From positions 171,715 through 235,714 of the forward strand of contig JASAMV010006835.1 of NCBI GenBank assembly GCA_030248065.1: 64,000 bases of DNA, written 5' to 3'. Source of the stretch: Rhynchonema sp. JSB1_4 (taxonomy: Eukaryota > Nematoda > Chromadorea > Monhysterida > Xyalidae). The notes below the pieces were generated by a model. The model searched no databases and was not told the DNA's origin. It saw nothing but the letters and a program-made list of their open reading frames with translations. Below are positions 36,299 to 48,074 of this stretch, in pieces; the first letter of the stretch is position 1; the number at the start of each line of letters is the position of its first letter. Both the position numbers and the translations under genes were made by a program.

Positions 36299-36714
36299 CA
36301 GTGGTGTAGCTACCCAGGCGGGGCGGCAACCTACTGTACCACCCAAAATGCGGGGCGGCAACCTACCTACTGTACCAGCCGAGCTAGGGGGGGGGGTCGT
36401 ACCACTTGGGGGGGGGTCATCTGGAAACCGAAATTTTTTATGTCTAAATACTGAAGAAAATGAGGCCTAAAACACTAATTTCGCGCGCAGCGCGCGATTT
36501 TTCGCCTATTTGCCGACAAATATGCTAATTTTATGCAATTTTAAGCCAAAAATGAATGTTTTGGGTGAAAAGTTAGGTGGGGCGGCAACCTACCTACTGT
36601 ACCCAGGGGAGGGGCGGCAACCTACCTACTGTACCAGGCGAGGGGCGGCAACCTACCTACTGTACCTGGGGGGGGACCCCCGCCCCACCCCCCCCCCCCC
36701 CTGCTACACCATTG
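36299..36714. mobile_element. hAT-like MITE, family C, copy 3
   Basis: Intact ends CAGTGGTGTAGC and GCTACACCATTG with exact duplications CTGGAGGG at 36291-36298 and 36715-36722. There are two GGCGGCAACC...TGTACC motifs on the left and three on the right, all in one orientation. The core CGCGCGCAGCGCGCG is near 36482. Confidence 0.85.
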
Positions 36715-36947
36715 CTGGAGGGGGCTCTATTCCGAGGGGGGGTCCATTAATTCACTGACCCCTTTTTGGGGGGGGGGCTGTATTACGGGGGGCTCTATTC
36801 CGGGGGGGGCTGTATTTAGGTTTTTGCGGTACTACCCTGGTCCCAGCCAAGCCGCCAGCCTCACTTGAAAAATGGATGAAATGATCAGCAACATTTAAAC
36901 TTCCCGCCACGCCAATCCACCGGCATCGTGCACCACCAGCATCCACC

Positions 36948-37427
36948 CAGGGTAGTACTTGGGGGGGGGGGTGGGGGGGGGCCCCCCCCCCCCAAATTCA
37001 TCTATCTATCGTCAACACTTTTTGATTTCATCTATCTATCGTCAACACTTATGGGCTAATCTATCTATCGTCAACAAATTTTGGGAACAATCTATCTATC
37101 GTCAACACATTTCGAACCCAAAATTGACATTTTTGACTCAAAATGGCTCAAAATCGGTATTTTTCACCCCAAATAGGCAAAAAATCGCGCGCTACGCGCG
37201 GATTTAGTACATCTAAGCACATTTTCATTAATATTTACACATTATTATCTACTTAGTACACTATACTACACCTTGATTTTTGGCGACCCCCCCCCCCACC
37301 ATCTATCTATCGTCAACAAGTTTGGGTCGACCCCCCCCAGATTTCGGACTTGGGTCATCTATCTATCGTCAACACATTTCGGGTCCCAATCTATCTATCG
37401 TCAACACCCTGACCAAGTACTACACTG
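36948..37427. mobile_element. hAT-like MITE, family D, copy 3 (inverted)
   Basis: Reverse-orientation copy with ends CAGGGTAGTACTTGG and CCAAGTACTACACTG. Exact duplications CATCCACC lie at 36940-36947 and 37428-37435. It carries ATCTATCTATCGTCAAC repeats and the core CGCGCGCTACGCGCG. Confidence 0.85.
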
Positions 37428-37439
37428 CATCCACCAGTA

Positions 37440-37678
37440 CCGTATTGTCGGAAATAGAACCCCCCATTAATTGAACCCCACCCAAATGGCTCGAAATCAA
37501 AAATAGAACCCCACCCCCATTAATTGACCCCCCCATCAATAGAACCCCACCCATAACCTTACCACAGATTAGTGGTATGGTGAGGCAGTGTTGTTGTACC
37601 AAACGTTGTTTAAGCTTGCGTACGCAACAGAATACAGATTTTAGAGCACCCCCCCCGGTTCTATTTCCGACAATACGG
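37440..37678. mobile_element. TA-flanked MITE, CCGTATTGTCGG family, copy H1
   Basis: The ends are CCGTATTGTCGGAAATAG and CTATTTCCGACAATACGG, bordered by TA on both sides. An internal segment (GTGGTATGGTGAGGC...TTTAAGCTTGCGTACGC) is shared with H2 and H3. Confidence 0.75.
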
Positions 37679-37680
37679 TA

Positions 37681-38078
37681 CCGTATTGTCGGAATTAGAA
37701 CCCGGGGGGTCTATTTTTTCACTGGGGTCATTTTGGGGGGGGGGGTTCAATTTATGGGGGGGTCAATTATCGGGGGGGGGGGGTTGTATTTTTCATTTGG
37801 CCCCCCGACGAAAAAAATCATTGTTAATAATGCCCATAAAAACGGCTTGTTTTCGGTATTTTCTAACTTCAACAGCGGCAATTATGCTTAAAAAGCTGTA
37901 TTCTATTGTGTACGCAAGCTTAAACAACGTTTGACACAACAACACAGCCCTACCATACCACTAATCTGTGGTACGGTGAAGGTTGGGGGTGGGGTTCTAT
38001 TAATGGGGGGTTCTATTTTTGATTTCGAGCCATTTAGGGGGTTCAATTAATGGGGGGGTTCTATTTCCGACAATACGG
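37681..38078. mobile_element. TA-flanked MITE, CCGTATTGTCGG family, copy H2
   Basis: It starts two bases after H1 and shares the single TA between them. The ends are CCGTATTGTCGGAATTAG and CTATTTCCGACAATACGG, followed by TA. Its interior matches H3 at 55323-55749 in reverse orientation. Confidence 0.75.
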
Positions 38079-38214
38079 TACCAGGACGCAAAAATTCTGG
38101 AAGTTTCTCGATAGGTCCTGGTCGCCTTTTGGGAAACCCTAAGACTTTTGGTGGAGGAAGTTTGACATCCTATGACAGCCTGAAATTTGACTTTCTTTTA
38201 TCTCAAGCTTTCGT

Positions 38215-41200
38215 CCTTGTTGGCTCTCACCTGCTACCTGCATGTGTTGTGCTGTTCCCTACATCAACTCAGGTTAGTCCCAAGGCTCCTTGTCACAGTC
38301 GTCCATGTAGGATCTCACCTGCTGCCTGAATGTGTTGTGGTGTTCCCTACATCAACTCAGGTTAGTCCCAATACTCCTTGTCACAGTCGTCCTTGTAGGA
38401 TCTCACCTGCTGCCTGAATGTGTTGTGCTGTTCCCTACATCAACTCAGGTTAGTCCCAAGGCTCCTTGTCACAGTCGTCCTTGTAGGATCTCACCTGCTA
38501 TTGGTCGCACAATGACCATATAAGAATTCATCAAAATCAAACCTGATTTTCACGTTCAGTCACTCTTAACCACTGTGCTATTTGTGATTCTCACAAAACA
38601 TTTTCAGCTGAAAATAATCTGGCAGTGCTCTCACGTTGCTGCGGGTCTGAAACATTCCCTTGGTTGCATATTTTGTCTGCGATCGCGCAACGCAACGTCA
38701 TTGCCCCGTCACTTTTCTGCTTCACGATTCAGGGAAAAAGTTGACCAATTCTTATAAAGTCATTGTGCGACCAATACCTGCATGTGCTGTGCTGTTCCTT
38801 ACATCAACTCACGTTAGTCCCAAGGCTCCTTGTCACAGTCGTCCTTGTAGGATCTCACCTGCTGCCTGCATGTGCTGTGCTGTTCCTTACATCAACTCAC
38901 GTTAGTCCCAAGGCTCCTTGTCACAGTCGTCCTTGTAGGATCTCACCTGCTGCCTGCATGTGTTGTGCTGTTCCCTACACCAACTCAGGTTAGTCCCAAG
39001 GCTCCCTGTCACAGTCGTCCTTGTAGGATCTGACTTGCTACCTGCATGTGTTGTGCTGTTCCCTACATCAACTCAGGTTAGTCCCAAGGCTCCTTGTCAC
39101 AGTCGTCCTTGTAGGATCTCACCTGCATGTGCTGTGCTGTTCCCTACATCAACTCAGGTTAGTCCCAAGGCTCCTTGTCACAGTCGTCCTTGTAGGATCT
39201 CACCTGCTGCCTGCATGTGTTGTGCTGTTCCCTACATCAACTCAGGTTAGTCCCTAAATCAACTCAGGTTAGTCCCAAGGCTCCTTGTCACAGTCGTCCT
39301 TGTAGGATCTCACCTGCTACCTGCATGTGTTGTGGTGTTCCCTACATCAACTCAGGTTAGTCCCAAGGCTCCTTGTCACAGTCGTCCTTGTAGGATCTCA
39401 CCTGCTACCTGCATGTGTTGTGCTGTTCCCTACATCAACTCAGGTTAGTCCCAAGGCTCCTTGTCACAGTCGTCCTTGTAGGATCTCACCTGCTAGCTGC
39501 ATGTGCTGTGGTGTTCCCTACATCAACTCAGGTTAGTCCCAAGGCTCCTTGTCACAGTCGTCCTTGTAGGATCTCACCTGCTACCTGCATGTGCTGTGGT
39601 GTTCCCTACATCAACTCAGGTTAGTCCCAAGGCTCCTTGTCACAGTCGTCCTTGTAGGATCTCACCTGCTACCTGCATGTGTTGTGGTGTTCCCTACATC
39701 AACTCAGGTCAGTCCCAAGGCTCCTTCTCACAGTCGTCCTTGTAGGATCTCACCTGCTACCTGCATGTGTTGTGGTGTTCCCTACATCAACTCAGGTTAG
39801 TCCCAAGGCTCCTTGTCACAGTCGTCCTTGTAGGATCTCACCTGCTACCTGCATGCGTTGTGGTGATCCCTACATCAACTCAGGTTAGTCCCAAGGCTCC
39901 TTGTCACAGTCGTCCTTGTAGGATCTCACCTGCTGCCTGCATGTGTTGTGCTGTTCCCTACACCAACTCAGGTTAGTCCCAAGGCTCCCTGTCACAGTCG
40001 TCCTTGTAGGATCTGACTTGCTACCTGCATGTGTTGTGCTGTTCCCTACATCAACTCAGGTTAGTCCCAAGGCTCCTTGTCACAGTCGTCCTTGTAGGAT
40101 CTCACCTGCATGTGCTGTGCTGTTCCCTACATCAACTCAGGTTAGTCCCAAGGCTCCTTGTCACAGTCGTCCTTGTAGGATCTCACCTGCTGCCTGCATG
40201 TGTTGTGCTGTTCCCTACATCAACTCAGGTTAGTCCCTAAATCAACTCAGGTTAGTCCCAAGGCTCCTTGTCACAGTCGTCCTTGTAGGATCTCACCTGC
40301 TACCTGCATGTGTTGTGCTGTTCCCTACATCAACTCAGGTTAGTCCCAAGGCTCCTTGTCACAGTCGTCCTTGTAGGATCTCACCTGCTGCCTGCATGTG
40401 TTGTGCTGTTCCCTACATCAACTCAGGTTAGTCCCAAGGCTCCTTGTCACAGTCGTCCTTGTAGGATCTCACCTGCTGCCTGCATGTGTTGTGCTGTTCC
40501 CTACATCAACTCAGGTTAGTCCCAAGGCTCCTTGTCACAGTCGTCCTTGTAGGATCTCACCTGCTACCTGCATGTGTTGTGCTGTTCCCTACATCAACTC
40601 AGGTTAGTCCCAAGGCTCCTTGTCACAGTCGTCCTTGTAGGATCTCACCTGCTACCTGCATGTGTTGTGCTGTTCCCTACATCAACTCAGGTTAGTCCCA
40701 AGGCTCCTTGTCACAGTCGTCCTTGTAGGATCTCACCTGCTACCTGCATGTGTTGTGCTGCTCCCTACATCAACTCAGGTTAGTCCCAAGGCTCCTTGTC
40801 ACAGTCGTCCTTGTAGGATCTCACCTGCTACCTGCATGTGTTGTGGTGTTCCCTACATCAACTCAGGTTAGTCCCAAGGCTCCTTGTCACAGTCGTCCTT
40901 GTAGGATCTCACCTGCTACCTGCATGCGTTGTGGTGATCCCTACATCAACTCAGGTTAGTCCCAAGGCTCCTTGTCACAGTCGTCCTTGTAGGATCTCAC
41001 CTGCTACCTGCATGTGTTGTGGTGATCCCTACATCAACTCAGGTTAGTCCCAAGGCTCCTTGTCACAGTCGTCCTTGTAGGATCTCACCTGCTACCTGCA
41101 TGTGTTGTGCTGTTCCCTACATCAACTCAGGTTAGTCCCAAGGCTCCTTGTCACAGTCGTCCTTGTAGGATCTCACCTGCTGCCTGCATGTGTTGTGCTG

Positions 41201-42563
41201 TTCCCTACATCAACTCAGGTTAGTCCCAAGGCTCCTTGTCACAGTCGTCCTTGTAGGATCTCACCTGCTGCCTGCATGTGTTGTGCTGTTCCCTACATCA
41301 ACTCAGGTTAGTCCCAAGGCTCCTTGTCACAGTCGTCCTTGTAGGATCTCACCTGCTACCTGCATGTGTTGTGCTGTTCCCTACATCAACTCAGGTTAGT
41401 CCCAAGGCTCCTTGTCACAGTCGTCCTTGTAGGATCTCACCTGCTACCTGCATGTGTTGTGCTGTTCCCTACATCAACTCAGGTTAGTCCCAAGGCTCCT
41501 TGTCACAGTCGTCCTTGTAGGATCTCACCTGCTACCTGCATGTGTTGTGCTGCTCCCTACATCAACTCAGGTTAGTCCCAAGGCTCCTTGTCACAGTCGT
41601 CCTTGTAGGATCTCACCTGCTGCCTGCATGTGTTGTGCTGCTCCCTACATCAACTCAGGTTAGTCCCAAGGCTCCTTGTCACAGTCGTCCTTGTAGGATC
41701 TCACCTGCTGCCTGCATGTGTTGTGCTGTTCCCTACATCAACTCAGATTAGTCCCAAGGCTCCTTGTCACAATCGTCCTTGTAGGATCTCACCTGCTGCC
41801 TGCATGTGTTGTGCTGTTCCCTGCATCAACTCAGGTTAGTCCCAAGGCTCCTTGTCACAGTCGTCCTTGTAGGATCTCACCTGCTACCTGCATGTGTTGT
41901 GGCGTTCCTTACATCAACTCAGGTTAGTCCCAAAGGCTAGGATCTCACCTGCTACCTGCATGTGTTGTGGCGTTCCCTACATCAACATCAACTCAGTTTA
42001 GTCCCAAGGCTCCTTGTCACAGTCGTCCTTGTAGGATCTCACCTGCTACCTGCATGTGCTGTGGTGTTCCCTACATCAACTCAGTTTAGTCCCAAGGCTC
42101 CTTGTCACAGTCGTCCTTTTAATATCTTACCTGCTACCTGCATGTGTTGTGGTGTTCCCTACATCAACTCAGGTTAGTCCCAAGGCTCCTTGTCACAGTC
42201 GTCCTTGTAGGATCTCACCTGCTACCTGCAGCATGTGTTGTGGTGTTCCCTACATCAACTCAGGTTAGTCCCAAGGCTCCTTGTCACAGTCGTCCTTGTA
42301 GGATCTCACCTGCTACCTGCATGTGTTGTGGCGTTCCCTACATCAACTCAGGTTAGTCCCAAGGCTCCTTGTCACAGTCGTCCTTGTAGGATCTCACCTG
42401 CTACCTGCATGTGTTGTGGCGTTCCCTACATCAACTCAGGTTAGTCCTAAGGCTCCTTGTCACAGTCGTCCTTTTAATATCTTACCTGCTACCTGCATGT
42501 GCTGTGGTGTTCCCTACATCAACTCAGGTTAGTCCTAAGGCTCCTTGTCACAGTCGTCCTTTT
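38215..42563. repeat. 88-bp satellite array, about 46 units
   Basis: The unit contains TGCATGTGTTGTGCTGTTCC, CTACATCAACTCAGGTTAGT and CACAGTCGTCCTTGTAGGAT. Units are nearly identical, with a few shortened or extended ones. The unit length is not a multiple of three, so the many open frames across it are by-products. Larger blocks are repeated within the array. A MITE interrupts it at 38501-38774. Confidence 0.97.
38501..38774. mobile_element. Tc1/mariner-type MITE (274 bp) inside the satellite
   Basis: The inverted ends are TTGGTCGCACAATGAC and GTCATTGTGCGACCAA. The flanks are CACCTGCTA and TACCTGCATG; the uninterrupted satellite reads CCTGCTACCTGCATG, so exactly TA was duplicated. No coding capacity. 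Confidence 0.9.
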
Positions 42564-43052
42564 CAATTTGTGAGAATCCAACGTATTATTAGATATGTGC
42601 GCCACTCGTGGCGAAAATTTTTATGTTTTGAGGGGGTAAATTGGCCAAATGTTGCGTGTTTTGGGAGCCGAAAAGTCGAAAATATCCTATGCTTAATTTT
42701 TTAAATTAAAAAAAGCGGCAGCTCTTTGAAAGAAAAAAACTTTTTAAAAAATAAGAAAAAAGTTGTTGTTAATCATCTATGACCACATATTACATGTTTT
42801 GTCTTCAATGGGATTATTTTCGAACATTTTGTTCGGGTCTCGGTCCGGATTTTCGTTGTCGGCTGTCCTGTGTATGTCCTATGTATATTTATCGGCTCCG
42901 AAAACCTTTATACCTCCTTTTCTGGACTTTCTGGGTGACGTTTGGGTAATGTTGCACACATGTTCTGGGTAATGTTGCACACATGTTTAGCATGAGCGGA
43001 TGCAAGTACAAGAAATTTGCGTTGCGGGACATCCAAAAACGATATCATAACA
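42564..43052. other. Intergenic, nothing recognised
   Basis: AT-rich. TGGGTAATGTTGCACACATGT is tandemly doubled near 42950-42985. Confidence 0.4.
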
Positions 43053-43260
43053 TCTATACTACTAAAACAGGAAGACGTATGTATATGTGTGTAATGTCTG
43101 TGGCCCCCTCCCTCGGGGGCACGGTTCAATTTTCACTGGTAGCTTTGGGTATGCTAACGGGTTTTCGGATTGCCCAAGGTGCGCGGGTGCGAAGCTTTGG
43201 CCGGGTCGTAGGCCCCATGCCCCGTCTGGTAACTGTCGAATATCGCTATAGCGAATCGCT
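43053..43260 (+). mobile_element. Helitron-like 5' end fragment
   Basis: It begins TCTATACTACTAAAACAGG after an A. Together with TCTGTGG..CCCTCCCTCGG and TCAATTTTCAC.GGTAGC it matches the inverted segment ending at 53555. A TC start after A fits Helitron termini, but no CTRR 3' end with hairpin was found. Confidence 0.35.
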
Positions 43261-44079
43261 TAAGTGCTGCGAATTTTCGGGACACGACGAAATGTATCGT
43301 TATAACGAATATATCGTTATAGCGAATATTGTTATAGCGAATAGCGACTGTATTGAATAGCTACTTATCAACTGCTACTTTCGGTGCATTTATCTGATCG
43401 AGAAAAATTTCACACCCGAAAGAAAAGTTCAGGCCCGGCACTAATTCATGAGAGCCATATTTGGGGACATGCGCTTCCGCGCATGTTCCACAGGTGTGGT
43501 ACTGTAATTTTTACCTGGGGCAAGAATACACTGAATGACTGCCCTCAACCTTGTATGAGCTTTGCTGCTCACATTTTTGGCGTCTGGACGTTACGCAAAA
43601 CCTAATTAACATAGATTTGTTGCCAATGGCGGACCCAGGGGGCACAGGGGCCATGGCCCCAGGGTTGGGCAAAAAAAATTTTTTTTTTAAAAAAAAGGTT
43701 TTTGAAATTTTTTTTTTAAATTTTTTTTTAAATTTTTCGGGGGAACAAAATGTTCTAAAACGTCCAAAAATGGCCTTTTTGGGGGTTATTTTTTGTCATT
43801 TTTTCTCAAGGGTCGAAAAATTTTCTTCACAAAATCACTTTTGGGGCATGTATTTGGTATCTAAGATGCCCCAAATGATGTTATTATACCTTCCCGTGAT
43901 ACATGAGACACAGTATGCATGTACTTACATGGTACTTTGATGTCATACCCCATCGGGTTGGTCATATACGACTGATTCAGCGACCCGACAAGTATTTCTG
44001 CAGCTTATATTCTCAATTCTGTGTGGTTTATGAGTGAATCTTGCTTATTCGACCACAAACTGTTGTGTCTGATACCACA
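43261..44079. other. Repeat-rich intergenic DNA
   Basis: It contains short ATCGTTATAGCGAAT-type repeats (43290-43345), and GGCGGACCCAGGGGGCACAG at 43629, which resembles one end of a hAT-type element like the one at 14299 but without a partner. A/T homopolymer runs lie at 43672-43737. Confidence 0.4.
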
Positions 44080-44315
44080 GAGCAGCAATCATAGGTCCAT
44101 AACAAGCACAGACTGTTGGATCGCATCGAAATGGCGTAAACACCTTTCATAAGTGATGCAAACCAAGTCACAAAAGTGACTTGTCAATTAAAGTTCCATT
44201 TTTTCGCGATTTTGCGCGTTTTTAGGCAAATTTGGTAAAATTTCCCCGAATCTGAGACCTTTAAAAAAATTTTTTTTTAAAAAACTTGTTTAAAAAAATT
44301 TTTTCCAACCCTGCA
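44080..44315. repeat. Left arm of a long inverted repeat pair
   Basis: Imperfect reverse complement of 47302-47556, including CACAGACTGTTGGATCGCAT, AGTCACAAAAGTGACTTGTC and a T/A-rich end before CCAACCCTG. It could be one large element with terminal repeats or two independent insertions. Confidence 0.7.
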
Positions 44316-45367
44316 TGGCCCTCTTCGGTCGAGTAAAGAGAAAGAGAAAATCATCATGCTCCACTTTGTATTCTTCAACGTGTAACATTTCCCAAATCAG
44401 CAGCCACGTCAGAATGTTTCACTATTCTGCCAGCTGCGAAATCGGGCTCGTGTTGGCGTAGTTTGCCTATACATAATTGAATTTCGTCGATACCGCTCAC
44501 CCAACAAACACTAAACACCGATACAAAACACCCAAACCAGTACGATCGCTGCATTTCAAAGGACAAATGTTGAATTCAAACTTCCTTTGTGTGCCTGGGA
44601 CTTTCGTATTGACACGTGGCAATTGCGCAGGCGTGTTGGCCATAGTTGTTCATGTCATCTGAGTTCGTCCATTGAATCGACTGATTTCAGTTGATGTTAA
44701 TTTTAAAGGTGATCGTTCTTTTTCGCAGTGTCTGAAATGCCCATGTGGTGCAAAGTTTGTTGCACAAACCAAGGACAAAATTTTGTACCAAACAAGACAA
44801 GCTAGTTTGTTCAGCTACAGTACATAGCATCGGTCAGTCGCAAACGATTAAGGTACACAGCGTCACACGGACCTGTAAGCGGTAAAACTTTATTTTGCTT
44901 GGGCCAGGCGGGGACAGTCCGTTTTTACATTTTGGAGGCAAATCTATGGTTGCCGAAAAGCCGGTTCTTGACATTTTTCTAAAAAAACGAAGAAAACCGA
45001 TAAAGAACTGCTAGTTCAAAACCATAGAAACCCAAAACACACATTTTGGGCACTTGTTTTGTGCATTTCTGACGTCACGCTCGTGTTTCATTTCATAATG
45101 GTTATGATGCTCCACTGTTATGGCGACTTTCACCATGACAGATCTGGGCTTTGAATAAAGCTGACCGTTTTTCAGGAACAAACGCTATGACAAACGAAAG
45201 TGGGAAGGAGCATAAAAACTGGGAGTTGGACATCGGCCGCGACAACGAAGTACACACAATGTTGAAGCTCTGGGTGAACAAAGAAAATCAAAACTAAATG
45301 AAAAAACGAGTGAGCATGCCCTAAGGTTTTCACCTATGGGGCCAACATGGTGGGCGCAATTATGGTA
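44316..45367. other. Intergenic, no gene recognised
   Basis: Lies between the inverted-repeat arms. Open frames are short and show no family motif or splice-linked exons. Confidence 0.4.
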
Positions 45368-45642
45368 TTGGTCGCACAATGACTTTATAAGAATTGGTCA
45401 ACTTTTTTTCCTGAATCGTAAAGAGGGACAGTGACGGGGCAATGACGTTGCGTTGCGTGATCGCACAGAAAACACGTAGTAAAGAGAATGTTTCAGACCT
45501 GCGGCAACGTGGTTGATCTGCTGGATTATTTTCAGCTGAAAATGTTTTGTGAGAATCACAAATAGCACAGTAGTTAAGAGTGACTGAACGTGAAAATCAG
45601 GATGGATTTTGATGAATTCTTATATAGCCATTGTGCTACCAA
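45368..45642. mobile_element. Tc1/mariner-type MITE, second copy
   Basis: Reverse-orientation copy of the element at 38501-38774 (275 bp), bordered by TA at 45366-45367 and 45643-45644. It shares GACGGGGCAATGACGTTGCG and the TTTTCAGCTGAAAA centre. Confidence 0.85.
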
Positions 45643-47301
45643 TATCTCACTTGTGTGCTTCACACCATCAAACAAAACTGATCGTGTGTGGTACTGGTAC
45701 TGGCAAAATGGGCAGCATTTGTTTTGATTGGTACCACTTACCACGACGAGCAAAAACAATTACCTCACCTAAATCCATACCTTTTGGACCCGGTTTTGAC
45801 CTGATGCAAAACCAGCATGATGCGATCGGATTAATGCTTTGGACCACATGTTGAGCGACATGCAATTTTGATGTGCCGATCTGTCTCTCTTTTAAAAACA
45901 TGTGCATTGCATCAGGCACACAAAGCAAAGCCCCGTTCCAATATTTGTTCGGAACAACACAGTATGGTAGTGCGTAAGTGGAAAGGAGCCAAACCACAGT
46001 AAAAACTATTCAATCACGCTTTGTTTGTTGTTGTCGTGATGGGTGATCCCACGCACAGCCGCAGTGTGGTCTGGTACTGCTGGTGTCATGATGACTTTTT
46101 GAATTTCGCGCCGTCATTCCCAACCTTATTTTGGGGAATATTGTACCCACGAAAAAAAGTGCCTGAATATTTCATTTACAGCCCCCGTGTAGAAAAACAT
46201 GTGCACCAAGCACCACCTCTACGCTTCGAACATGGTCAAAAAGAATCTTCTGGCTGGCTGGTTGCGTCAGCTACACCCCGTAGTTTTAGGCTTTTAGGCA
46301 GAAGTTGGCGTGGTGGAAAATCAGCACACACATGCGGAGCACGGTTTTTAGTTAGAACCGCATGAGGATTCGGGATAGTGGCTCAAAAGTGAGAATCTCT
46401 GGTGAGTGCCGTGTCCTTAAACTTAGACTCATTGAGGTGAACGGCACCAAGAGATTAACTTTTCGCCACAAACTCTGGGGAGCTCTTTTCTTATAGGTGT
46501 AGGAAAATTTTCCGAGGCCTCCACATGGGTTAATTTGTTTCTGAATATTCTGTTTCTGCCAAGAATGAATTTGTTAAAGAAAACCAGAGCTGAAAACGTT
46601 CAAATTAGAATCAGTGACACTTCGCAGTTCGAAATCAGGTTCTAATTTCAGATTGTCAAGGTGTTGGTCTAGTGTGACCCCCAATTTTTCATTTAAAACC
46701 CTCGGTGCTCTATTCCATTTGTCGCTTTTTTGTCCGGGAGGGCCAATTTTACCGCCAATTTCCACTCAGAGCCCTCTGAACCTCATACATGCAGAAAATT
46801 CAGGTTTCGTCAAAATTTATTTTTGGCCAGTTCCTACTGGACGCCTGAAGCTATCGGCGTTTAAAAACCAGAGCAAACTTGTCGAAGAGAAAAAATCACG
46901 TTTTGACGTTTGCTTGACCCACAAGTGTTTGTGATGGAGAAATTCAGAAAAATTGTAAAATATGAATTGCGGTGGCAAAAAAACTTCAGTAGATTGTGCA
47001 GAACCGACGAAATCAGTGCAAAAAACATTTTCACGCCCCGTCAGTCACTGTAAAAAAAATCGGCTATTCTTGTGGCCTCCCGCGAATCATCAAGGCTGAT
47101 CTGTTTTCCAGCCCCAATTGCAGCATTGCTTTGTTGTCGCGCGATGAGCGTGCGTGTTGAAGCGTAGGCAGGCCTTTTTTGGCAGCCGTTATTTGCCCTC
47201 TTTTCTTACTGGAGCTCGTGTCCATCAATACTTTTTCCAAGCTCATTCAAATCAAGCGCAACGCATCGCATCGCATGCAATACAAATCCATATGATAGAA
47301 T
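45643..47301. other. Intergenic, no gene recognised
   Basis: Several 60-115 codon open frames on both strands have no recognisable domain, and no set joins by splice sites. Confidence 0.4.
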
Positions 47302-47556
47302 CAGGGTTGGAAAACAAATTTTTTTTAACCAAGTTTTTTTGAAAAACAATTTTTTTAAACTTTTTTTAAAAAGTCTCAGATTCGGGGAAATTTTACCAAA
47401 TTTGCCTAAAAAACGCGCAAAATTGCGAAAAAAATGCAACTTTAATTGACAAGTCACTTTTGTGACTTGGTTTGCATCACTTATGAAGGGTGTTTACGTC
47501 ATTTCGATGCGATCCAACAGTCTGTGCTTTGTTATGGACCTATGATTGCTGCTCTG
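47302..47556. repeat. Right arm of the long inverted repeat pair
   Basis: Partner of 44080-44315. It ends directly against a solo end of the TTGGT-type MITE starting at 47562. Confidence 0.7.
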
Positions 47557-47561
47557 TGGTA

Positions 47562-47612
47562 TTGGTAGCACAATGACTTTATAAGAATTGGTCAATTTTT
47601 TTTCCTTACACG
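47562..47612. mobile_element. Solo end of the TTGGT MITE
   Basis: TA then TTGGTAGCACAATGACTTTA, matching the other two copies, but the element breaks off into G-rich low-complexity sequence. Confidence 0.6.
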
Positions 47613-47690
47613 AAAAGGGAGGGGGAGGGGGGGGGAAGGGGGGGGGGGGGGCGGACACACAAAAAAAAAAAAAAAAAGAAAATACCACAC
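47613..47690. repeat. Homopolymer-rich tract (G runs, then A run)
   Basis: G-rich run of about 40 bases with a few A interruptions, then a 17-base A run. Prone to assembly error. Confidence 0.8.
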
Positions 47691-47719
47691 ACCCCCCACC
47701 GCACCCCGAGGCACAATTT

Positions 47720-47915
47720 GACACATTTGAATAGAAAAAACTCTTCAAATGTGATCAAATGTCAAATCAAACTTGACAAATATATTCAAACTCTATTCAA
47801 ATGTCAAATCAAATGCAGACATTCTCTTCAAATCAAATCAAATCTGTGTTCAAACTTGTCAAATGTATTCAAATGTCTTCAAATGTTATTCAAATGTGTT
47901 CAAACTTCCTCATAT
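47720..47915. repeat. Degenerate TCAAATG minisatellite
   Basis: Repeated TCAAATGT and TCAAACT words at irregular spacing. The reverse-complement type of the same repeat occurs at 54085-54400. Confidence 0.7.
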
Positions 47916-48074
47916 TTTTGGCAGTAACTGAGTGATTGACTCGAACTGCGAGGTTTCCTTTGCTTAATGCCGTGGTTTTTTGCGACTCACTAGGCCATTG
48001 TGATATGATGCTGCCACTTTGAGGACGAAGTGATTGCTCTACGTTAGGGCGCGCCCGCCTGGCCTTGATTTGCA

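Noticed and set aside
38763..42704. Dozens of overlapping 69-codon open frames
   Set aside because: They are frame shadows of the 88-bp satellite; the unit is not a multiple of three and the frames drift with each unit.
43626..43660. hAT-type MITE matching 14299-14378
   Set aside because: Only one end-like sequence (GGCGGACCCAGG) is seen, without an inverted partner or target duplication.
46021..46365. 114-codon open frame
   Set aside because: No recognised domain, no splice-linked neighbours.
47494..47748. Proline-rich open frame
   Set aside because: Translation of the G/A homopolymer tract.
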